A program made the translations under genes and the position numbers. A stretch of DNA of 64,000 nt from Cronobacter turicensis z3032 (GTDB taxonomy: Bacteria > Pseudomonadota > Gammaproteobacteria > Enterobacterales > Enterobacteriaceae), in contig FN543093.2 in assembly GCA_000027065.2 (NCBI GenBank), positions 1,492,074 through 1,556,073 on the forward strand, written 5' to 3'. Of this stretch, positions 53,927-62,445 are shown one piece after another (position 1 is the first letter of the stretch; every line of letters begins with the position of its first letter). The notes beneath the pieces were generated by a model. It was not told the DNA's origin. It worked only from the letters and a program-made list of their open reading frames with translations, and searched no databases.

Positions 53927-55039
53927 ATGTCCACCCAGAGTAAAAAATGGTTATCGGGTGTGGTTGCCGGTGCGTTGATGGCCGTTAGCGCGACGACCCT
54001 GGCGGCTGAACAGAAAACGCTGCACGTGTATAACTGGTCCGACTATATCGCCCCGGACACGATTGCCAATTTCACCAAAGAGACCGGCATTAAAGTCGTC
54101 TATGACGTGTTTGATTCCAACGAAGTGCTGGAAGGCAAACTGATGGCGGGCAGCACCGGTTTTGACCTCGTCGTGCCGTCTGCAAGCTTCCTTGAGCGCC
54201 AGCTCACCGCCGGCGTGTTCCAGCCGCTGGATAAGAGCAAGCTGCCGAACTGGAAAAACCTCGATCCGGAAATCCTCAAGCTGGTGGCGAAGCACGATCC
54301 CGATAACAAATACGCGATGCCTTACCTGTGGGCGACCACCGGCATCGGTTATAACGTGGACAAAGTGAAAGCCGCGCTTGGCACCGATGTGCCGCTGAAC
54401 AGCTGGGATCTGGTGCTGAAACCGGAAAACCTCGAAAAACTGAAAAGCTGCGGCGTCTCTTTCCTGGATGCTCCGGAAGAAATTTTCGCGACCGTGCTTA
54501 ACTACCTCGGCAAAGATCCGAACAGCAGCAAAGCGGACGACTACAGCGGCGCGGCGACCGATCTGCTGCTGAAGCTGCGTCCGAATATCCGTTACTTCCA
54601 CTCCTCGCAGTACATTAACGATCTGGCGAACGGCGACATTTGCGTGGCGATCGGCTGGGCGGGCGACGTGTGGCAGGCGGCGAACCGCGCGAAAGAAGCG
54701 AAGAACGGCGTCAACATCTCCTACACCATTCCGAAAGAGGGCGCGCTGGCGTTCTTTGACGTCTTCGCGATGCCTGCGGACGCTAAAAACAAAGACGAAG
54801 CGTATCAGTTCCTCAACTACCTGATGCGTCCGGACGTCATGGCGCATATCAGCGATCACGTCTACTACGCGAGCGGCAATAAAGCGTCCACGCCGCTGGT
54901 AAGTAAAGAAGTGCGTGACAATCCGGGCATCTATCCGCCGCCGGACGTGATGGCCAAGCTCTTTACGCTTAAAGTGCAGGAACCGAAGCTGGATCGCGTC
55001 AGAACCCGCGCCTGGACCAAAGTGAAAAGCGGTAAATAA
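53927..55039 (+). CDS. potF: Putrescine-binding periplasmic protein PotF
   Basis: PotF is the solute receptor of the PotFGHI putrescine importer. The start at 53927 (MSTQSKKWLSGVVAGALMAV) gives a signal peptide of about 26 residues ending TTLAA. The ligand-site strands are LHVYNWSDYIAPDTIANFTK, VVPSASFLERQL, PYLWATTGIGYN and GDICVAIGWAGDVWQAANRA, which contain the aromatic and acidic contacts. The 370 aa equal E. coli. It is the first gene of potFGHI. Confidence 0.96.
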   Translation: MSTQSKKWLSGVVAGALMAVSATTLAAEQKTLHVYNWSDYIAPDTIANFTKETGIKVVYDVFDSNEVLEGKLMAGSTGFDLVVPSASFLERQLTAGVFQPLDKSKLPNWKNLDPEILKLVAKHDPDNKYAMPYLWATTGIGYNVDKVKAALGTDVPLNSWDLVLKPENLEKLKSCGVSFLDAPEEIFATVLNYLGKDPNSSKADDYSGAATDLLLKLRPNIRYFHSSQYINDLANGDICVAIGWAGDVWQAANRAKEAKNGVNISYTIPKEGALAFFDVFAMPADAKNKDEAYQFLNYLMRPDVMAHISDHVYYASGNKASTPLVSKEVRDNPGIYPPPDVMAKLFTLKVQEPKLDRVRTRAWTKVKSGK

Positions 55040-55090
55040 GGCCGTTTTACCGTAAACGGTATGCATCGGGGCGGTGCAACTGCCCCACAA

Positions 55091-55145
55091 CAGAACAGAG
55101 GACACGCGCCTCTGTTCTGCCATTTGTGCGGCAACCGGGCCGCAC
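55091..55145 (+). promoter_or_regulatory. Two hairpins in the potF-potG intergenic region
   Basis: Hairpin one has an 11-bp stem, CAGAACAGAGG (55091-55101) with CCTCTGTTCTG (55109-55119). Hairpin two is GTGCGG (55126-55131) with CCGCAC (55140-55145). They lie in the 139-bp gap between the receptor and ATPase genes, where a stem can stabilise the receptor mRNA and lower downstream expression. The first is followed by CCATTTG, so termination would be partial at best. Confidence 0.6.
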
Positions 55146-55178
55146 AGGTACTTTTGCTTTTTGCCGGAGAGCAATGTA

Positions 55179-56312
55179 GTGAACGACGCTATTCCCCGCC
55201 CACAGGCGAAACCCCGCAAGGCGCTGACCCCGCTGCTGGAAATCCGTAACCTGACCAAATCGTTCGACGGCCAGCACGCCGTCGATGACGTCAGCCTGAC
55301 CATCTATAAAGGCGAAATTTTCGCGCTGCTCGGCGCCTCCGGGTGCGGAAAATCGACGCTTCTGCGCATGCTCGCGGGTTTTGAAATTCCCACCGCCGGG
55401 CAGATTGTTCTGGACGGCGTGGATCTCTCCCACGTGCCGCCCTACCAGCGTCCCATTAATATGATGTTCCAGTCCTACGCGCTCTTTCCGCATATGACGG
55501 TTGAGCAGAATATCGCCTTCGGCCTGAAGCAGGACAAACTGCCGAAGGCGGAGATAGCCAACCGCGTCGAGGAAATGCTGGGCCTGGTGCATATGCAGGA
55601 GTTCGCGAAGCGTAAGCCGCACCAGCTTTCCGGCGGCCAGCGTCAGCGCGTGGCGCTGGCCCGCAGCCTCGCCAAACGCCCGAAACTGCTGCTGCTCGAC
55701 GAGCCGATGGGCGCGCTTGATAAAAAGCTGCGCGACCGTATGCAGCTCGAAGTGGTGGATATTCTTGAGCGCGTCGGCGCGACCTGCGTGATGGTGACGC
55801 ACGATCAGGAAGAAGCCATGACGATGGCGGGCCGCATCGCCATCATGAACCGCGGCAAGTTTGTGCAGATAGGCGAGCCGGAAGAGATTTACGAACACCC
55901 GACCACCCGTTACAGCGCGGAGTTTATCGGCTCGGTGAACGTCTTCGACGGGCTGCTCCGCGAGCGTCGCGACGACGGGTTAATCATCGACGCGCCGGGG
56001 CTGGTGCATCCGCTGAAAGTGGACCCGGACGCCTCGGTGGTGGACGGCGTGCCGGTTCACGTCGCGCTGCGCCCGGAGAAAGTGATGCTCTGCGACGAGC
56101 CGCCTGCCGATGGCTTTAACTTCGGCGTGGGCGAAGTGGTGCATATCGCCTATCTCGGCGATCTCTCCATCTACCACGTGCGGCTGCACAGCGGGCAGAT
56201 GATCAGCGCGCAGTTGCAGAACGCGCACCGCTACCGCAAAGGCGCGCCCACCTGGGGCGATGAAGTTCGCCTGTGCTGGGACGCGGACAGCTGCGTTGTG
56301 CTGACGGTGTAA
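55179..56312 (+). CDS. potG: Putrescine ABC importer ATPase PotG
   Basis: PotG powers putrescine uptake. The start is the GTG at 55179 behind GGAGA, giving the E. coli N-terminus NDAIPRPQAKPRKALTPLLE; a longer frame to 55074 runs through the hairpins and is rejected. Motifs are Walker A GASGCGKST, Q-loop MMFQSYALFPHMT, signature LSGGQRQR and Walker B LLLLDEPMGALD. The C-terminal TOBE domain contains HVALRPEKVMLCDEP. The 377 aa equal E. coli. Confidence 0.96.
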   Translation: MNDAIPRPQAKPRKALTPLLEIRNLTKSFDGQHAVDDVSLTIYKGEIFALLGASGCGKSTLLRMLAGFEIPTAGQIVLDGVDLSHVPPYQRPINMMFQSYALFPHMTVEQNIAFGLKQDKLPKAEIANRVEEMLGLVHMQEFAKRKPHQLSGGQRQRVALARSLAKRPKLLLLDEPMGALDKKLRDRMQLEVVDILERVGATCVMVTHDQEEAMTMAGRIAIMNRGKFVQIGEPEEIYEHPTTRYSAEFIGSVNVFDGLLRERRDDGLIIDAPGLVHPLKVDPDASVVDGVPVHVALRPEKVMLCDEPPADGFNFGVGEVVHIAYLGDLSIYHVRLHSGQMISAQLQNAHRYRKGAPTWGDEVRLCWDADSCVVLTV

Positions 56313-56322
56313 GGAGCGACAG

Positions 56323-57282
56323 ATGAGCACTATTGAACGTCAAAGCGAGCCGCCGTCCGCCGCGCCAGGCGGTTTCCGGCGCTGGCTCGCGCGCCTGCAA
56401 ATGGCGCATGGCCGTAAACTTGTGGTCGCGCTGCCATACCTGTGGCTGATCCTGCTGTTTATGCTGCCATTTTTAATCGTCTTCAAGATAAGCCTGGCGG
56501 AGATGGCGCGCGCGATCCCGCCGTATACCGATCTGGTGAGCTGGGCGGACGATCAGCTGTCGGTGACGCTGAATATTGGAAACTTCCTGCAACTGACCGA
56601 CGATCCGCTCTATTTCGAAGCGTATTTGCAGTCGTTGCAGGTGGCGGCGATTTCGACGCTGTTCTGTCTGCTGCTCGGTTATCCGCTCGCCTGGGCAGTG
56701 GCGCACAGCAAGCCGTCGACGCGCAACATCCTGCTGCTGCTGGTGATCCTGCCGTCGTGGACGTCGTTTCTTATCCGCGTTTACGCCTGGATGGGCATCC
56801 TGAAAGAGAACGGCGTGCTGAATAATGTGCTGCTGTGGCTCGGCGTTATCGACCAGCCGCTCGCTATCCTGCACACCAATCTCGCGGTCTATATCGGGAT
56901 TGTGTATGCCTATCTGCCGTTTATGGTGCTGCCGATTTACACCGCACTGACGCGCATCGACTACTCGCTGGTCGAAGCGTCGCTCGATCTGGGCGCGCGC
57001 CCGGTAAAAACCTTCTTCAGCATTATTGTGCCGCTCACCAAAGGCGGGATTATCGCGGGCTCAATGCTGGTGTTTATCCCGGCGGTGGGGGAGTTCGTTA
57101 TCCCGGAACTGCTCGGCGGGCCGGACAGCATCATGATTGGCCGCGTGCTCTGGCAGGAGTTCTTTAACAACCGCGACTGGCCGGTGGCCTCGGCGGTGGC
57201 GATCACCATGCTGGTGGTGCTGATAGTGCCCATCATGTGGTTCCACAAATACCAGAACAAAACGATGGGAGACCATGCATGA
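56323..57282 (+). CDS. potH: Putrescine ABC importer permease PotH
   Basis: PotH is one of the two inner-membrane permeases of PotFGHI. Six main helices follow a basic N-terminus. The EAA loop is SLVEASLDLGARPVKTFFSI, with further landmarks PSWTSFLIRVYAWMGILKEN and VGEFVIPELLGGPDSIMIGR. The 319 aa match E. coli (317). Its stop overlaps the potI start (ATGA). Confidence 0.96.
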   Translation: MSTIERQSEPPSAAPGGFRRWLARLQMAHGRKLVVALPYLWLILLFMLPFLIVFKISLAEMARAIPPYTDLVSWADDQLSVTLNIGNFLQLTDDPLYFEAYLQSLQVAAISTLFCLLLGYPLAWAVAHSKPSTRNILLLLVILPSWTSFLIRVYAWMGILKENGVLNNVLLWLGVIDQPLAILHTNLAVYIGIVYAYLPFMVLPIYTALTRIDYSLVEASLDLGARPVKTFFSIIVPLTKGGIIAGSMLVFIPAVGEFVIPELLGGPDSIMIGRVLWQEFFNNRDWPVASAVAITMLVVLIVPIMWFHKYQNKTMGDHA

Positions 57283-58124
57283 ATAATCTGCCTGTGGTGC
57301 GCTCCCCGTGGCGCATTCTGATTTTGATTATCGGTTTTGCGTTCCTCTACGCGCCGATGCTGATGCTGGTTATCTACTCGTTTAACAGCTCAAAACTGGT
57401 CACGGTGTGGGCGGGCTGGTCGACCCGCTGGTACGGCGAGCTGTTCCGCGATTCGGCGATGATCAACGCCGTGGGGCTGAGCCTGACAATTGCCGCCTGC
57501 GCGGCGACGATGGCGGTGGTGCTGGGCACCATTGCGGCGGTGGTGATGGTGCGTTTCGGGCGATTTCGCGGCTCGAACGGCTTTGCGTTTATGCTGACCG
57601 CGCCGCTGGTGATGCCGGATGTGATAACCGGGCTGTCGCTGCTGCTGCTCTTTGTGGCGCTCGGTCATGCGATTGGCTGGCCGTCCGATCGCGGCATGCT
57701 CACCATCTGGCTGGCGCACGTCACGTTCTGTACCGCGTATGTGTCAGTGGTGATAAGCTCGCGCCTGCGTGAGCTGGACCGCTCGATAGAAGAGGCGGCG
57801 ATGGATCTCGGCGCCGCGCCGCTGAAAGTGTTCTTTGTGATAACGCTGCCGATGATCATGCCGGCGGTGGTCTCCGGCTGGCTGCTCGCCTTTACGCTCT
57901 CGCTTGACGACCTCGTTATCGCAAGCTTTGTATCGGGCCCTGGCGCCACGACGCTGCCGATGCTGGTCTTCTCCAGCGTTCGTATGGGCGTCAATCCGGA
58001 GATCAACGCGCTGGCGTCGATTATCCTCGGCGTGGTCGGCGTTATCGGTCTGATCGCCTGGTTTTTTATGGCGCGGGCAGAAAAGCAGCGACTGCGCGAC
58101 GTCCAGCGTGCAAGGCATAGCTGA
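57279..58124 (+). CDS. potI: Putrescine ABC importer permease PotI
   Basis: PotI is the second permease. The start at 57279 (MNNLPVVRSPWRILILIIGF) overlaps the potH stop by 4 bases. The EAA loop is SIEEAAMDLGAAPLKVFFVI; WSTRWYGELFRDSAMINAVG and SLDDLVIASFVSGPGATTLP are typical. The 281 aa equal E. coli. No strong terminator is seen before ybjO, so read-through is possible. Confidence 0.96.
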   Translation: MNNLPVVRSPWRILILIIGFAFLYAPMLMLVIYSFNSSKLVTVWAGWSTRWYGELFRDSAMINAVGLSLTIAACAATMAVVLGTIAAVVMVRFGRFRGSNGFAFMLTAPLVMPDVITGLSLLLLFVALGHAIGWPSDRGMLTIWLAHVTFCTAYVSVVISSRLRELDRSIEEAAMDLGAAPLKVFFVITLPMIMPAVVSGWLLAFTLSLDDLVIASFVSGPGATTLPMLVFSSVRMGVNPEINALASIILGVVGVIGLIAWFFMARAEKQRLRDVQRARHS

Positions 58125-58198
58125 ACCGCCTAAAATCTGCAATCATGTGCACCCGGCGCCGCGTATGACGCGGCGCTGTTTCACAGGGAAGGCGAGAT

Positions 58199-58672
58199 TT
58201 GGACATTTTCAGCAAAGCGCGACAATCACACGCCCGAATGAACGCTCCTACGCTGGTACAGGTGGCGGCGATAGGCATTATTTCTACGCGCTGCCTGGAT
58301 CTGCTGATGATTTTCAACCTGCTGGGCGTGCGCGGCGTGATGGATTTTATCCACCGCAGCGTACAGACCTGGAGCCTGACGCTGATTTTCTTCGCAAGCC
58401 TCGTCTTACTCTGCATCGAATTCCGCTGCGCGTTCGTTATCCTGCAAGGCCGCGGCTGGGGCCGCTGGGGCTTTTTGCTTACCCAGATTATCGCCACCGG
58501 TTATCTGTGGGCGGCCTCGCTTGGCTGGGGATACCCTGAGCTGTTCAGTATCGCGGGCGGCTCGCGCCGTGAAATTTTCCATTCGCTGGTGATGCAAAAG
58601 CTGCCGGATCTGCTGGTGCTGGCGCTGCTGTTTATTCCCGCCCGCAGCCGACGTTTTTTCCGACTACAGTAA
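58199..58672 (+). CDS. ybjO: Inner-membrane protein YbjO
   Basis: YbjO is a small membrane protein of unknown function. The start is not obvious: a TTG at 58199 (DIFSKARQSHARMNAPTLVQ) behind GGGAAGGCGAG gives the conserved N-terminal segment, while the first ATG (58238) would drop it. Four hydrophobic segments are visible. Conserved parts are RSVQTWSLTLIFFASLVLLC, TQIIATGYLWAASLGWGYPE and SRREIFHSLVMQKLPDLLVL. The 157 aa are close to E. coli (162). Confidence 0.85.
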   Translation: MDIFSKARQSHARMNAPTLVQVAAIGIISTRCLDLLMIFNLLGVRGVMDFIHRSVQTWSLTLIFFASLVLLCIEFRCAFVILQGRGWGRWGFLLTQIIATGYLWAASLGWGYPELFSIAGGSRREIFHSLVMQKLPDLLVLALLFIPARSRRFFRLQ

Positions 58673-58724
58673 TCCTGCGGCGTGATAGAATCGCCGGTCC
58701 GCGTTTTCCTTAAGGTTTTTAGCT

Positions 58725-59852
58725 ATGCACTGCGCACTCTATGACGCCGGGCGCTGCCGCTCCTGTCAGTGGATTGAACAGCCCCTCGACACCCAACTTG
58801 CCGCCAAAATGACCGACCTGCGAACGCTTCTGGCTGACCTGCCGGTGAACGAGTGGGGCGCGCCGGTGAGCGGGCCGGAGCAGGCGTTTCGCAATAAAGC
58901 GAAAATGGTGGTGAGCGGGAGCGTGGAAAAACCGCTGCTCGGCATGCTGCATCGCGATGGCACGCCGGTGGATCTGACCGAATGCCCGCTCTATCCGGCG
59001 TCGTTTTATACCGTGTTCGCCGCCATAAAGCCGTTTATCGCCCGCGCGGGCCTGACGCCGTACAACGTCGCCCGCAAACGCGGCGAGCTGAAATACCTGC
59101 TGCTGACGCAGAGCACGCTCGACGGCGGGCTGATGCTGCGTTTTGTGCTGCGCTCGAAGGAGAAACTTGAGCAACTGCGCGCCGCCTTGCCTGCGCTGCT
59201 GGCGCAACTGCCGCAGCTTAAAGTAGTGACCGCCAATATTCAGCCTGTGCATATGGCGATCATGGAAGGCGACGAGGAGATCTGGCTGACGGCCCAACAG
59301 GCGCTGGCGGAAAATTTCAACGGCGTGCCGCTATGGATACGTCCGCAGAGCTTTTTCCAGACCAACCCGACGGTCGCGAGCGCCCTGTACGCCACGGCGC
59401 GCGACTGGGTGCGCGCGCTGCCGGTGAATCATATGTGGGATCTGTTTTGCGGCGTCGGGGGCTTCGGGCTGCACTGCGCCACACCTGAGATGACGCTGAC
59501 CGGCATTGAAATCGCGCCGGAAGCTATTGCCTGTTGCCGCGCGTCGGCGCAGGAGTTGGGGCTGCGCAGCGTGCATTTTCAGGCGCTGGATTCGACCGAT
59601 TTCGCGACCGGCCAGCAGGCCGTGCCGGATCTGGTTCTCGTTAACCCGCCGCGACGCGGCATCGGCGAAGCGCTGTGCGAGTATCTGAGCCGTATGGCGC
59701 CGCGTTATATGGTTTATTCAAGCTGTAACGCGCAGACGATGGCGAAAGACATTAAACAGTTGCGCGGCTATCGCGTCGTCCGCGTGCAGCTGTTCGATAT
59801 GTTCCCGCATACGGCGCATTACGAGGTGCTGACGCTGCTGGTGCGGGAGTAA
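58725..59852 (+). CDS. rlmC: 23S rRNA (uracil-747-C5)-methyltransferase RlmC
   Basis: RlmC (RumB) makes m5U747 in 23S rRNA with S-adenosylmethionine. An N-terminal cysteine cluster for a 4Fe-4S centre is seen ([18 protein letters not shown]). The methyltransferase domain has [47 protein letters not shown] and the catalytic Cys in [14 protein letters not shown]. The 375 aa equal E. coli. REP-like elements follow. Confidence 0.96.
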   Translation: MHCALYDAGRCRSCQWIEQPLDTQLAAKMTDLRTLLADLPVNEWGAPVSGPEQAFRNKAKMVVSGSVEKPLLGMLHRDGTPVDLTECPLYPASFYTVFAAIKPFIARAGLTPYNVARKRGELKYLLLTQSTLDGGLMLRFVLRSKEKLEQLRAALPALLAQLPQLKVVTANIQPVHMAIMEGDEEIWLTAQQALAENFNGVPLWIRPQSFFQTNPTVASALYATARDWVRALPVNHMWDLFCGVGGFGLHCATPEMTLTGIEIAPEAIACCRASAQELGLRSVHFQALDSTDFATGQQAVPDLVLVNPPRRGIGEALCEYLSRMAPRYMVYSSCNAQTMAKDIKQLRGYRVVRVQLFDMFPHTAHYEVLTLLVRE

Positions 59853-59872
59853 ATTCCGGGCATTTTGGCCAA

Positions 59873-59958
59873 GGTGGGTGCGCTGGTGCTTACCCACCCT
59901 ACATAAGACGATCAGGCCCATTCGGGGCCGTAGGGCGGGTAAGCGAAGCGCACCCGCC
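59873..59958. repeat. Head-to-head pair of REP-like palindromic elements after rlmC
   Basis: Copies at 59873-59903 (inverted) and 59930-59958 (direct) belong to the family seen at 30032-30162. They are separated by 26 bases, giving a BIME-like unit between the convergent rlmC and GH88 genes. The pair may also end transcription. Confidence 0.85.
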
Positions 59959-59964
59959 ACGCCC

Positions 59965-61152
59965 TCACCAGTACAGCTTCCAGCTTTGCGACAGCCGCGT
60001 CAGCGCTTCCATATAAAAATAATCGCCCCAGCTGCAACACTCATCCACGCCTTTGTCGCTCGCCAGATGGTAAACCGAATGCTTCAGCAGACCGTTGCAG
60101 GCGTCGTCGGGTTTGGCGAGATAATCCCGCGTCAAGGCGGTGAAAATATGCAGCGCCCACGCCTCGCAGATGGCGCGATCCGGGTCGGTCGCCGGCAGAT
60201 GCTTGATAAGCTCCAGCAGCCCGCACACGGTAATCGCGGCGGCGGACGAATCGCGCAGCGCATCTGTCCCCTGAAGCGCCAGATCCCAGTGGCAGACGCC
60301 ATCTTCCGGCAGGCGGTTCACGAAATAGCTCGCAAGCTTCTTCGATAACCAGACCATTCGCGTATCGCCGGTATAGCGGTAGCTCAGCAGAAATCCGTAA
60401 ACGCCCCACGCCTGCCCGCGAGACCAGCACGAATCATCGGCATACCCCTGCTGCGTATTGCCAAAGCGCGGCTCGCCGGTCACCGGGTTCATATAATAGG
60501 TGTGCCAGGTAGAGGCGTCCGGGCGCACCAGATAGCGCGCCGCCTGGTTTACATGCGCCTGCGCCGCCGCCGCGAAGCGCCCGTCGCCGGTCTGCTCGCT
60601 CGCCCACCACAGCAGCGGCAGGTTCATATTGCAGTCGATAATCATCCGCCCGGCCTGTTCCGGATCGTCCAGATCGCCCCACGCCTGAATTATCTGCGCC
60701 TTCGGGTGATAGCGCTCAAGCAGCGCCTCGGCGGCCAGCAGCGCGAAACCCCGCGCTTCCTGGCGGGCGTTCAGCCGCCAGTCGGCGACGCAGGAGAGCG
60801 TATACAGAAAACCGAGATCGTGCGTGTTGGTATCGTGACGCCCGGCGATACGCTCGCCGAACGAGCGCACCTGACGCTGTGCAGCGGCGCGGAAAGTCTC
60901 ATCGCCGGAAAGCTCCCACGCGAGCCACAGCTGCCCGGTCCAGAAGCTGGTGGTCCACTCGACGTTGTCGGTCAGCGGGTAATACCCTTTTACGCAGGTT
61001 TCGGCAGGGAAACGGTCGCCGAAAGCGGCCAGATTCTGGCGCAGGCGCGCCAGTACGGCTTCACGGGTCTGCCCCAGCATCTCGCGAAGCGCCGCCAGAG
61101 AGGGCGCGGCGGGCGGATGGTTAAATGGTTCACAGGCAACAGATTGCAGCAT
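59965..61152 (-). CDS. Glycoside hydrolase family 88 unsaturated uronyl hydrolase
   Basis: This enzyme would remove 4,5-unsaturated uronic acids from the ends of oligosaccharides made by polysaccharide lyases. The alpha/alpha-barrel motifs are VEWTTSFWTGQLWLAWELSG, NTHDLGFLYTLS with the first catalytic Asp, MIIDCNMNLPLLWWASEQTG with the second, and CWSRGQAWGVYGFLLSYRYT. No signal peptide is seen, so it acts in the cytoplasm. At 395 aa it has the normal length for GH88. It is the last gene of a unit with an OHS-type importer and a DUF2264 protein. The source polymer (pectin, glycosaminoglycan or exopolysaccharide) cannot be told. Confidence 0.85.
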   Translation of the reverse strand: MLQSVACEPFNHPPAAPSLAALREMLGQTREAVLARLRQNLAAFGDRFPAETCVKGYYPLTDNVEWTTSFWTGQLWLAWELSGDETFRAAAQRQVRSFGERIAGRHDTNTHDLGFLYTLSCVADWRLNARQEARGFALLAAEALLERYHPKAQIIQAWGDLDDPEQAGRMIIDCNMNLPLLWWASEQTGDGRFAAAAQAHVNQAARYLVRPDASTWHTYYMNPVTGEPRFGNTQQGYADDSCWSRGQAWGVYGFLLSYRYTGDTRMVWLSKKLASYFVNRLPEDGVCHWDLALQGTDALRDSSAAAITVCGLLELIKHLPATDPDRAICEAWALHIFTALTRDYLAKPDDACNGLLKHSVYHLASDKGVDECCSWGDYFYMEALTRLSQSWKLYW

Positions 61153-61168
61153 AACGACTCCTGAAAAG

Positions 61169-62428
61169 TTAGTTTTTTACCGTCGCCGCGGCGTGAGCGG
61201 CGCCGTCACGTTTGCTCTGACAGGCGGAGAGGGTAAAGGCGGAAATCAGCGTGAAGGTGAGGGCGATAGCGCCCATCAGGATATAGGTCTGCTCAAAGCC
61301 GATGCGGTCGTAGAGATAGCCGGCGGGGGACGAAACCACCACGTTGCCGACATACAGCATCGCCTGGTAGCCCAGCAGGTACATGGTGGCGTTGACGCGT
61401 TTGTCGAAATGCTCGGCGATATACTTGAACACCGACACCAGCAGCAGGCAGATCTCCAGCCCGTACAATGGCTTCAGCACGGAAATCAGCAGGTGGGAAT
61501 CGCACATTCCGGAGATAATCAGCCGCGCGCCGACGACCAGGCCGACAATCAGCAGCCCTTTTTTGGCGCCCACGTAATTCACGAATACCGGAATGACCAT
61601 GTACATCACAAATTCCATGCCGGACTGCACGGTGCCGAGATAACCAAAGACCGCGTTGCCCTGCTGCACATCGTCAAAAAAGGTCACGAAGTAGCGCGAG
61701 AACTGCTGTTCGGCGATAAACATCATCCACGCCACGCCCGCCACATACAGGCAGAACGCCCAGAATTTACGGCTGCGCAGCAGCTCATAAACATCGCTCA
61801 TGGCGATTTTCTGCTTCGAGAGCACTTCACTGGCATGCGTGGTGCTTGTGTTGACCTTCAGGCTCAGCAGCACGCCCAGCATGACCAGCGATGCGACGCT
61901 GCCGAGGATAAAGTTATATGCCGGGGAGAGATTAAACAGCAGGCCGGAGAACGACGAGGCCACCGCCCAGCCGAGCGAGCCCCACATGCGGATCTGCCCG
62001 AACTCCATGCCGTTCAGGCGGCTGTAGCGATCGGTGTAGGATTCACAGGCCGCGACGCCTGCATACCACGCGAAGCTTAAATAAATCGCCCCGACGATAA
62101 TCCCGACCAGCGTGTTCGAGACCAGCAGCGGCTGGTAGACATAGATAAAAAACGGCGCCATCAGCGCGGACATGCCTACCACAAAATAAAGCAGGTGTTT
62201 GCTCATGCCGATTTTATCGAGGATATAGCCATACACCGGCTTCAGGATCACCGAGAAAATGCCGTTCACGGCAAACACCGTGCCGATCACCGAGCCGCTC
62301 AGGTGCGTTTTCTGACCGAGCCAGATAGCCAGCAGACCGATACTGGCAGACCAGGTAAAGAAGTAGAGAAAGATAAAACTACTGATTTTCACATATTCCG
62401 CTTTATTGGCAGCAGTGATGTTCTTCAT
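61169..62428 (-). CDS. MFS oligosaccharide:H+ symporter (LacY/RhiT-like)
   Basis: This twelve-helix permease belongs to the oligosaccharide:proton symporter group that includes LacY and the rhamnogalacturonide importer RhiT. Family segments are FFTWSASIGLLAIWLGQKTH, GSVIGTVFAVNGIFSVILKP, QIRMWGSLGWAVASSFSGLL and LLGYQAMLYVGNVVVSSPAG. The 419 aa are normal. It lies 16 bases upstream of the GH88 gene and 17 bases downstream of the DUF2264 gene, so import and cleavage are coupled. The substrate is probably an unsaturated uronyl oligosaccharide. Confidence 0.82.
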   Translation of the reverse strand: MKNITAANKAEYVKISSFIFLYFFTWSASIGLLAIWLGQKTHLSGSVIGTVFAVNGIFSVILKPVYGYILDKIGMSKHLLYFVVGMSALMAPFFIYVYQPLLVSNTLVGIIVGAIYLSFAWYAGVAACESYTDRYSRLNGMEFGQIRMWGSLGWAVASSFSGLLFNLSPAYNFILGSVASLVMLGVLLSLKVNTSTTHASEVLSKQKIAMSDVYELLRSRKFWAFCLYVAGVAWMMFIAEQQFSRYFVTFFDDVQQGNAVFGYLGTVQSGMEFVMYMVIPVFVNYVGAKKGLLIVGLVVGARLIISGMCDSHLLISVLKPLYGLEICLLLVSVFKYIAEHFDKRVNATMYLLGYQAMLYVGNVVVSSPAGYLYDRIGFEQTYILMGAIALTFTLISAFTLSACQSKRDGAAHAAATVKN

Positions 62429-62445
62429 AGCGTCCTCTCAGGGGC

